From Panorpa germanica (taxonomy: Eukaryota; Arthropoda; Insecta; Mecoptera; Panorpidae): DNA of 64,000 bases. A program made the translations under genes and the position numbers. Under the pieces are notes generated by a model. It was not told the origin of the DNA. It ran no database searches and saw nothing but the letters and a program-made list of their open reading frames with translations. Below are positions 56,126 to 64,000 of this stretch, piece after piece. Where the stretch lies: the NCBI GenBank assembly GCA_963678705.1, contig OY783212.1:11284001-11348000 (forward strand), given 5' to 3'. Position 1 is the stretch's first letter, and every line of letters begins with the position of its first letter.

Positions 56126-57370
56126 TTCTTAACCTTTTTAAATTGTGTACAAAAATTTATTAGAGTTAGGAAGCTAACGATAAAAATATAAATAACATTT
56201 ATTTTCAAAAGTATATAGTACTGTTTTACATTAGTACACCTCAAGAATTGAATCTATTTAACAATACATCGATCGTCCAGTTCATTAGTGAGATATCTCC
56301 GAATATTGATAGGAACACAAAACAATATTTGAGTTACAAATAGTGCAGCGATATAAATAAAGGTGCCGTTTAGTAATTACAAAACAGGTGCTTAAGTCTT
56401 CCTGGCTTCTTAATTTTTATATTGGCTCACTTAAAATGATGTCGCACGTTGAATACCACCTGAAAGCACCCTGGTATCACATTGCGCAAGTGCACTTTTA
56501 ACCACGAGTAAAAGATTTCACTAAATGGTTATTTAAAAATCAAAACAATGTTTTGAGAGCATCTGTATGTTAATAAAGGCAACGTCAGAAACGTTTTTCT
56601 GTTCTTTACTTAGGTTCCCATTCACCACTGAAGAAATAAGACGCATGGATTGCACCCAGACGCTTTTTTACATCACCCCTCTCCCCCATACTCTTGCCTA
56701 TAACCAAGATTGTAAGTACGGTCGACTGATCCTGATATTTTTATGATATATCTATAATATAATAATAATATGATGGTATATAAATTGTCTGCTGCTGTAA
56801 AACGGATATATCCAATTAAAACGGTAAGTAGTGACCGTAATTCCCTATCCCTTGCTCTATTAATGACAATGATTAAAATTGTTATATCTATGACTTAAAG
56901 CCTCACTGGTTATAAAGATATTTTATAAGATAGTACGAGTATATGAAAGAATATGGTCCCGGACAATGAAATAAAAAATGTAAAATTTATAACAATAAAA
57001 CTGATCATATATCTCAGCGGGTAAAGCTTTATTCACAATCACTGCTAGAATATGCAAACTATACGACACTAATTTAAAAGTATTACACAAATAATAATCT
57101 TTACGTATATTTTAGCATAAATAATATTTAGTTTATTTATTGTATCTTTGTCGCAATATAATCATTTATATTAAACGTCAGTTTGCGTGTTGCATTTTCT
57201 AACAGCATGTAAAACAACTTTATTATCAAATGAATTACTCTGTACAAGTTTTTTGTAACATTTAATGATAATATCGTTTAACATTTTACGAACGTTGACT
57301 CCTATCCTTCCCATACCAAAACGTTGTCATTCAAATGTTTTGTGAATTACAAATTAATGTGTATTAATCA
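56126..57370. other. No gene seen
   Basis: A/T-rich apart from 56600-56710, where a C-rich run (CACCCCTCTCCCCCATAC) resembles the interior of hAT-like repeats. Confidence 0.45.
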
Positions 57371-57471
57371 TTTGTGCTGCAGCTCGTACTTTATATTTTA
57401 ACTACATATACATTAATGTACGTGGAGCTGCTTCGTACGTCACTGTTTTTTTACAAATGATGCGGCACAAA
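57371..57471. repeat. Foldback sequence, about 100 bp
   Basis: TTTGTGCTGCA (57371-57381) faces TGCGGCACAAA (57461-57471). Inside, GCAGCTCGTAC faces GTACGTGGAGCTGC. This gives a nested imperfect hairpin that could be a small decayed MITE. Confidence 0.35.
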
Positions 57472-57613
57472 AGGTTTGAAGTTATATAACGCTTTCATAA
57501 TTCGTTATAGTGAGATTATTGCCAGTCATTGTATCGTCCTCAACCACCAACCTTGCCGAACCACGAGCGGAACGTCACCAACTTCACTTGCAAAACTCTG
57601 AAGAGTTCAGAAC

Positions 57614-57700
57614 AGGGGTAGGCAAACGTTTTAGCAACGGGTCACACTTTACCACGGAAAGTAATACCGGGCCAGACTCTATTTGAAGAAGGCACAGTGA
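57614..57700 (+). repeat. hAT terminus remnant
   Basis: CAGGGGTAGGCAAACGTTTT followed by a GGGTCACA and GGGCCAGACTC pattern closely follows the ends of hAT transposons (CAGGGGTNGGCAAACTTTTT...GGGCCACA). No opposite end was found downstream. Confidence 0.45.
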
Positions 57701-58789
57701 AGAATTTCACACTTGCTAGCTTGCCACAAGCTAATTAAAGTGTTACATTGCTTTACAATTTCTATCTAGGATCTTTTATGGAATATTTTGATATTTAAGA
57801 GTTATGTACAAAGTTTTAAATTTGTTGAACCTTTTACAATGACAATGTTTATCAAGAAGTAATTTAATTTCATAAACAATAATTTAATAAAATAAATTCA
57901 ACTCCATTAGGTGGCTTATAAATTTTAATTATCTTGAATCACAATTTTTGTTAAAATACAATGACTCTTTAAAAGACTCTTTGATGCTGTTTCGGAATCG
58001 CAAGAACAGAATACAAGAACCTCAAAAATTGTATATCTGTTCAGTAAAGATGACAATGCAGTTTATAAAATAAATGTGATCAACGAAGATATATAAGAAT
58101 AGACTCAATTAAAATATTATACTGCACCTTTATAAAAAATAAATATAAATAAAAGAAATATAAATAATTGATAAAAACTTTTTATTGTAGCCTCCTAGCT
58201 ATTGGCGTAAGAAGTTTCTAAAATTGAATAATAATTAAAGGGTCAAACAATGTCTTAGATACTAATTAAGCCAAGCAAACATAATCAAAGCTGATGACTA
58301 ACAAAACATTTACAGAGCATGATCACTTTGAATATGCTGTTGTTTACTAAACAACCGAGGATGGTACACTTGTTTAAGCTTGGAATATCGAAGGTGTCCA
58401 AAAGACTAAGTGTTGTTAGCATTAGGTCAACAGTAATAATGCTGACGCCTTATCTTGTACTTCATAATATCTAATTAATTTAATAATTATAACTAATATT
58501 ATAATACATTAAAATATAATGAGACAAAATTCGCTGGGCTATACTTTCAGTCAAGGTTCGGTTAAAAATTGGTAAATTACAAGTGGAAGAAAAATAAAAA
58601 TAATTAAGATAAAAAAGACTTAAACGATTATAATCAAAACGTAAACTTATGTATTATTTAACGAGTATATTTTAACAAACCGTTTTATTATTTACGGAAA
58701 TTTAACATAATTTTTTTACATTCTGATTAAATAAATATAAAAGACTCTTTTACTAATATATTAATTTGCCCTATGAATACTCTCTATGC
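57701..58789. other. A/T-rich DNA, no gene seen
   Basis: Nothing supported. Confidence 0.5.
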
Positions 58790-59045
58790 ATCGTTGTGAA
58801 TTCAATCCGATCCTGACTATGACATTATGCAAAGAACAGAAGTGCCTATTCTCAGAATACTGATACAGTTACTTGGACGGATACGCTGTTACACGTGGCT
58901 GAGGGCAAATGCTGGACACAGGGAACACTTAGGGCTTTGGCGATGCAAAACCCTGAATTCGTTATGAGACCTTCGACATATAGAGATCGGTTAAGAAACC
59001 CGACATTATAAATATTCGATTGGAATTGATTATTCATAAATGATT
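58790..59045. pseudogene. Decayed dispersed repeat or coding relic, copy 2
   Basis: Related to 2880-3231, most clearly over the final 31 bases (59011-59041) and around GGCTTTGG / GGGCTTTGG. A minus-strand frame of 61 codons (59037-58852; NNQFQSNIYNVGFL, then CIAKALSVPCVQHL) has counterparts at the first copy. It is probably an old transposon fragment with the coding strand on minus. Not identified. Confidence 0.35.
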
Positions 59046-59239
59046 GTTATTTAATTATTGACTTTTAATTGAGAGAACTATAGCACAAATAATAGAATAA
59101 TACTGTCAAAATAAATTTTAAATTTAAATAGAAGAAAATATAAGTAGTTATGTACAACTACGATATTTCTGTCCATGCTATAAAACTAATAACATCAATG
59201 ATAGAGACATATAATAATAATGTATTATATCACATGACC

Positions 59240-59370
59240 TTGAGTCAGTCACAAGCTCAAGCGCAACAAAGATGAGTCGAATCGTCGCGGTCGTGTCGAT
59301 GTCGCGTCGGAATGAACTGAAGTTGAACGGGAATAGAAGGTGGGGCAAATATAAGAAGGAGGGGCCCTAA
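59240..59370 (+). other. CpG-rich candidate first exon with small ORF
   Basis: A TCAGT initiator match (59245-59249) is followed by ATG at 59272 in good context, opening 32 codons (MSRIVAVVSMSRRNELKLNG...). GAAG|GTGGGG at 59336-59343 could be a donor. The stretch is strongly CpG-rich compared with the window (ATCGTCGCGGTCGTGTCG). No TATA box at the exact -30 position. No partner exon found. Confidence 0.2.
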
Positions 59371-60990
59371 AGCACGAACATTGGGATAGGAACCACAATG
59401 AAAGAAGTTGTAAGAGAAAATTTATTGAACATCGTGGACCAACTTTATCGGTAATTCTCGTACACGGTTTTCTCGCTTGCTGACTCGCATTCACTCATGC
59501 ATGGCGAATTAGAACCATGGGTGTTCTCACACGTCACTTAATGCGGCATCAATATCTCCTAGCCAGACGGTTATCTTCGTCTTTGTTGGAATATTAAATT
59601 TATATTATATAGTCATCACTATGAATATCAATGCTTGAAATCTGCTATGGAATAATTTATATTCAAACATGTAGTAAGTTATTTTTATAAATAGATTTTA
59701 TAGAATGGTATGCATGTGCAATTCATCGCAGAAACAATTCATCGTCATCGTAAAAGATCGTAGTATAAGTAGTATGGTTTGTCCGATTAATTACATTGCG
59801 ATGAATGGGAATATTAATTACATTTTAATTTCTATAAAACTGTACCTTAAAATATTAAAATATTTTTTAATAACTCGCTATATTTTAGGAGATATTAACA
59901 ATTAAAGCATTCATTAAATGGATCAAATGTTATAACAAGTAAGTTGTTCTTTGAAGTCACTTCCGATCCGCACTCTCTTCTCTTCTATAAATTGCCATCT
60001 CTTTTATGTAAACGAGTGTAAAAGGGAAGTACAAAAGTGCTAGTCAAAGGTTGTCTATTACTTACAGTTATTTCATCAACTCAAAGAGTTTTGATGTTAT
60101 GAATTTAAAATAGATATACATATCTATAAATAACTTTTGAATATTTAAAAAAATGTAAGAAGGCCAATATAAAGAAAACAACAATGAGTTCACAAATGAC
60201 TAGGTTGAAGCAAAGTAAATTGTGACTATTAAAAATAAAAAATCGAAATTAAAAGGATCACACAAAATAGAACGCGTAGGCTAAATACGGTCCTGAAAAT
60301 AGATACTCGTCCTATTAAATTTAATTAAAAATTCAATGAATTGTTATTCCTTCATAAATACTTTTTAATTAAAATTTATTATACTTCGGTACGAATCGGT
60401 TATAAAATTAATTATAATTATTTAACTTCTATTAAATATGCGATTGCTCAGTCTTGATAAAGTACTAAAATGGAAACAATTAAATTTTAAAGTTATTTTA
60501 ATTGCATTTTAATCTTGTTACGATAATCCTAGATTATGACGACATAATTTTTGTCAGAAATTCTCTCTCATAGTTGTCTTCACTGCCTAGAGAAAAGATC
60601 ATCATCACGTGGTACTATGCATATAGCAAATAGCACAGCCAGAAGAACTCCCTCGTAAAGCTGCAGGCTAAATTTAAATGAATATGATATCTAATTAAAT
60701 GATAGGAAAATGTTTTTCCATAAGAAAATAAATATCCCAGCTTAACCTATAAAACTTATTATTATTATTAGTTTTGACACAAACTAACTTTTTGTTTTAT
60801 TGTAATCTTTCTTGAAATTATTAAGAGGCTAGTATTTATCCGTCGCAAAGTGACGTCTGTTTCTTATACAGAGATCGGCTCTCGAAGTGTCAATTGTCAA
60901 TTTTGATTTCTTTTATTTAAAAACTTCAGTATATTATAAAAACATATCAAATTGAAAAAGAAAAATGTTATTGTTCGACGTAACCACATT
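59371..60990. other. No gene seen
   Basis: GC-richer to about 59590, then A/T-rich. No recognised feature. Confidence 0.45.
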
Positions 60991-61179
60991 TAGTTTGACG
61001 TGTAAGATATTTCATACTGTTTGCCCATCCTAATAATTGCATTGTGCATCGGACTCAATCTCTGAACTCTTTCGTTCAAGGGACACAACGCCGATCCTTC
61101 AATTAGTGGTACGTTGATGGTGGATCTAGTGGAAATGGAAATACGGGAGGTGACGAACGAGATTAGCAAAAAAAAAAAT
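60991..61179 (-). other. Open minus-strand frame, possible terminal exon
   Basis: Read on the minus strand, a T-run and pyrimidine-rich tract (TTTCCATTTCCACTAG, ending about 61126) resemble a 3' splice site. The frame after it stays open for 44 codons (NVPLIEGSALCPLNERVQRL, then MHNAIIRMGKQYEISYTSN) and ends in TAA near 60991. Composition is protein-like. Family unknown; it could equally be a repeat fragment. Confidence 0.25.
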
Positions 61180-61295
61180 TATGTTGTACCGATTTAATCG
61201 CGGCACACAGCTGTGTGGATTCAATTTGTGAAAATCTGTAATGAAGAAATGTTGTATTCAATGCTCTCAAATATTTGCCTACAAGTTTCAGGTAT

Positions 61296-61340
61296 CAGAT
61301 GCGGTCTTAGGGGGTGGCAAGCAGGGCAACTCATAGTAAA
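61296..61340 (+). repeat. Decayed hAT-like terminus
   Basis: CAGATGCGGTCTTAGGGGGT followed by GGCAAGCAGGGCAACT matches the common hAT pattern CAGTGGCGG...AGGGGGGGCAAG(C/G)GGGCAA with two changes near the start. No partner end. Confidence 0.3.
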
Positions 61341-62756
61341 TAATCCTTTGGAAGATCCTCTTTCTCTCTATTGTTCTTTGTTCTCGTCCTTCTTCGTCTT
61401 GCAACGAATTGCACTGTAAAAAACTCGCCTATGCACGTTTTACGTACATTGATTTTCATATGAAAGAGATGCGCCATTATGTTTCAAATCCAAATGAATA
61501 CTTTTAATGGATACGAAACCAATAGTTAATTCCACCTCCCCGCCTTGATCTCATACGATGTGATTAAAAGACCTAACGTATTTAACCTATATACTTAACA
61601 ATCTTTGAAATGGCTGGAACGCTAGTTAATAATAATGGCTATTTTAGTACAGAATATAAATTTCTAGTCATATAATTTAGAATTAATGATATTAAATAAA
61701 AAAGAGCTAATGCATATCTAGTACTAAATATGACGTCACAAAAAAATTGACACATGCTTTTATATAGAAATAATATGAGAAATAGAACCGTTACTTTTTG
61801 TACATTGAATCACAAAATATTTTTTATCTTTCTACACGGTTCTTACAATCAGTGTTAAAAATAAAGTATGCTACGTTAAAAAAACCAATGTCACTAAAAA
61901 ACGTTGTACATGTGGCTGATTTCAAATTACTTGACACTATAGACATTTTTGGAAATACGAAACCAGCCCAAAAAGAAGGTCATCACTGGAGCCATTCCTT
62001 AGCTAAATTTAAATAACAGTCTTTTAAGTATCATTCCCACTCACTGCTTTCATTTCATTTTGTATATTTTATTTAATATAAATTGTTTAGCATATGACTA
62101 TATAAGTAGTCATTCACAGTACCTTTTTTAATTTAATTTATTTTTAAGTTTTCTTAAACTTTTTTTAGAACATTACAAGGTTCAATGTTTTAAATTAAAA
62201 ATATTAAATTAGGAAAAACTATATTATATTATAACCTCCTAAATGTGACAATCTGTCAAAATGTATTAGAATTTATATTTAAAAGAAGTTTAATAAATAT
62301 TCAGTTTGTTAAATATAAAGAAATAAAAACAATTTGTTTTACTAATTGTTACTAAAAACAGCAATTGTAATTATTTTGTCCAACTGTCGAACTGTCAAAA
62401 TTTATATTACTAAAGACGCATGCGCACCAACTAAATTAATTAAATTCAAATTAAAACACAAATGTGACAAGGAATGCATATTCTGAAAACCTGAAATCTA
62501 GAATAAAGTATTAGATTAAAACAGTAAATTAAATATCAAAACAGTGAGTGGGAATGAGGCTTTAAGCTGTGTAACAGGAGAGGTAAAAGGAGGGCTCAAT
62601 TTTTGTAAATTGTAATGCAATTAAATATGTGTACGTGAAAGAAACAAAGCATGGCTCCAATAATATAAGTTACGATCGACCTCACATTTTCTCTGAAAGC
62701 CATTATTTGTTACCTTAAAAGTATAAAAAAGAAAAATTACACAATGCCACAGACTA
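61341..62756. other. No supported gene
   Basis: A 72-codon plus frame at 61798-62016 (VVHVADFKLLDTIDIFGNTK inside) is not recognised and starts without ATG. GCATGCGC at 62420-62427 is a perfect NRF1-type motif beside repeated ACTGTC words. There is no identified gene start. Confidence 0.35.
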
Positions 62757-62808
62757 CATCAAAATCTTAAGTGCATGCATATTAAATATATCTGATATAT
62801 CACATTTA

Positions 62809-63073
62809 TCATTTCTGTAAAGAAATAAAAGTACAAATCAAGAAACCTACGCTTTACATTTGCGGTAGAATTAATGACATAAGTCAGTTGAAACTCGACT
62901 AACATAAACAAACTGCACTGCAATGCACTGCACTGTATTGCACGGTAAACCTTCACCATAGCTAAGCAATGGCAAAACTGCAATCCACACTCCGCGCTGT
63001 TCAACACGGGAACGGAAAATGCAACGTTAGTTGTTAAAACCAGAACCAGGAGCAGAATCCCACGATTCATCAT
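62809..63073 (-). CDS. Candidate small secreted-peptide gene (two exons)
   Basis: On the minus strand ATG at 63073 opens a typical signal peptide (MMNRGILLLVLVLTTNVAFS, then VPVLNSAECGLQFCHCLAM). A plausible donor ATG|GTGAAG lies at 62957/62956 and a very good acceptor TTTATTTCTTTACAG| at 62815. This gives a 142-bp intron and a protein of about 40 residues that ends AMK before TGA (62811-62809). Without splicing the frame stays open for 105 codons to 62759, with low-complexity text after the intron start. The mature part would be a short Cys-containing peptide (C-X4-C-X-C). A TCAGT initiator lies about 35 bp upstream of the ATG. Family not recognised. Confidence 0.3.
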
Positions 63074-63099
63074 CAACTTTCTTTACTTTAAAATTCTAG

Positions 63100-63145
63100 C
63101 AGCAACTGAACAGCCAGTGAACTCTATACGTACTCGTAGTTCTAT
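63100..63145 (-). promoter_or_regulatory. Possible promoter of the secreted-peptide candidate
   Basis: Read on minus, TATAGAG and, about 20 nt later, CTGTTCAGTTGC (TCAGT, an arthropod initiator match) precede the signal-peptide ATG. The TATA-to-start distance (about 22 nt) is shorter than usual; CTATAGAAC further upstream is too far. Weak evidence. Confidence 0.2.
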
Positions 63146-63504
63146 AGAAACAGGTCTTATGTTCCATTTACTTATTTGTCCATGTACAAAAAGAATTATG
63201 TGAGATACTGGAGAACGAGAAGTTTAAAAAGTAATACATACACCTGCAAATGCAGCTGTAGTAGCAGCTGCATCCATCATATGTTGTATGAAAAATATAT
63301 TACGTCAGATAGCAACTGCAAAAAGAATACATAGCAATATTGCTCAGATTGTAAATCTAAATATAATCATTTAAGTAGAAAGAATAAAAGCAAACATAGT
63401 TATGTAAGGTTTACGAATGATGTACGTCTAAACGTGACTTCTATGTAAGTTTTATGTAAGCTTACTAAAAGTTATGTTTGTATTTATAATAAAAAGATTA
63501 GAGG
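63146..63504. other. No gene; small perfect hairpin
   Basis: ATGCAGCTG-TAGTAG-CAGCTGCAT at 63250-63273 is a perfect 9-bp-arm hairpin holding two CAGCTG E-box motifs. The rest is A/T-rich. Confidence 0.4.
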
Positions 63505-63715
63505 CCATCCACAAATTACGTCACTCTAACTTAATGCTACTCTGATCTTAGCAAATTTGGGAAAAGGACGTAGGTACATTGGAATACTACGCTGGTTTTC
63601 TGTGTCATTTTGTCGACTATGATCCATTTCATTAAACGTTTACTACTTTTTATATTTTATTCCCCATTGTCACAATTTGTGGACTCTCTTTTTATGTGAT
63701 GTAATTAATGGATGG
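63505..63715. mobile_element. TIR element (ATTACGTCAC family), copy 2
   Basis: Left CCATCCACAAATTACGTCAC (63505-63524) and right GTGATGTAATTAATGGATGG (63696-63715) are inverted repeats of 20 bp with three mismatches. The partner copy at 9750-9980 shares both ends and TTTACTACTTTTTATATT in the interior. No transposase. Target duplication unclear. Confidence 0.65.
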
Positions 63716-64000
63716 TTTCTTATTGTGATCTAATCAGGCCAAATTCAAACTGATAATAATAATAAGAATACAATATTTGCATTGCAAAACATCATTTTAA
63801 TACACAGAAACGTCATTAAAAAACATATAGTGAACAGCAGCTCGTTTCTACGGTTCATTTTGCGTTTCATTTAACTTTACTTCAAAAAAATTAAAAATAA
63901 ACTTAATTAACTCAAAGAAATTATTCAAATTCTTTAGTCCTTCACTAAGTGTCTCCCAATCCGACCACTCTATCGCTCGCTTGGTTTATCTTTTTCTCCA
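63716..64000. other. A/T-rich DNA to window end
   Basis: No feature seen. Confidence 0.5.

Noticed and set aside
1-64000. CRISPR arrays, operons, riboswitches, rRNA, telomeric repeats
   Set aside because: None seen. The window is eukaryotic, and no regular direct-repeat/spacer array or TTAGG array is present.

Overview
This window looks like AT-rich, gene-poor insect nuclear DNA. The evidence is an eclectic set of eukaryotic transposable elements (Ty1/copia, BEL/Pao, an APE-type LINE, Harbinger-like and other MITEs, hAT-type termini, tRNA-derived SINE-like heads), small introns with GT/AG signals, and the absence of prokaryotic gene organisation. The copia element carries a primer-binding site complementary to the anticodon arm of initiator tRNA-Met, as in Drosophila copia. 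I cannot fix the insect order. No complete, recognisable host gene is present, so most of the window is probably intergenic or large-intron sequence.

Layout. 1-9.7 kb: A/T-rich DNA with a SINE-like element, a 224-bp direct repeat pair (2343 and 3557), decayed repeats and an orphan GC-rich open frame (9286-9474). 9.75-13.3 kb: a TIR element whose right edge is interrupted by a complete-looking 3,341-bp Ty1/copia element (LTRs 9981-10214 and 13088-13321, TSD CTTAT). 13.3-39 kb: mostly empty, with a frame-disrupted coding relic (14.6-14.9 kb), a possible 5' exon ending in ATG|GTATGT (15.78 kb), and MITEs at 24.65, 26.6, 29.2 and 35.3 kb. 39.1-40.85 kb: an APE-type LINE with ORF1 and half an endonuclease joined to a poly(A) tail. 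41.3-42.8 kb: a MITE, a TATA-type promoter candidate and two dispersed motifs. 48.3-54.2 kb: a 5,945-bp BEL/Pao element with apparently identical 329-bp LTRs and TSD GGTGG. 54.2-64 kb: relics, hAT-like ends, a possible secreted-peptide mini-gene on the minus strand (62.8-63.1 kb) and another TIR element (63.5 kb).

Main observation. The three retroelements belong to three unrelated lineages. Each keeps its ends and its 5' coding half in open frame but lacks the reverse-transcriptase catalytic core. In copia the RT and RNase H are missing, and the frame runs straight into a short tail. In BEL the RT palm is missing, but protease, RNase H-like region and integrase remain in one 1,466-codon frame. 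In the LINE everything after the middle of the endonuclease is missing. The two LTR elements have nearly or fully identical LTRs and perfect 5-bp TSDs, so these RT-less forms appear to have inserted recently, presumably mobilised in trans. BEL also carries a tandemly duplicated leader with two candidate primer-binding sites.

Smaller host-like candidates (5' exons, small ORFs, coding relics) are listed with low confidence because no search could be run.
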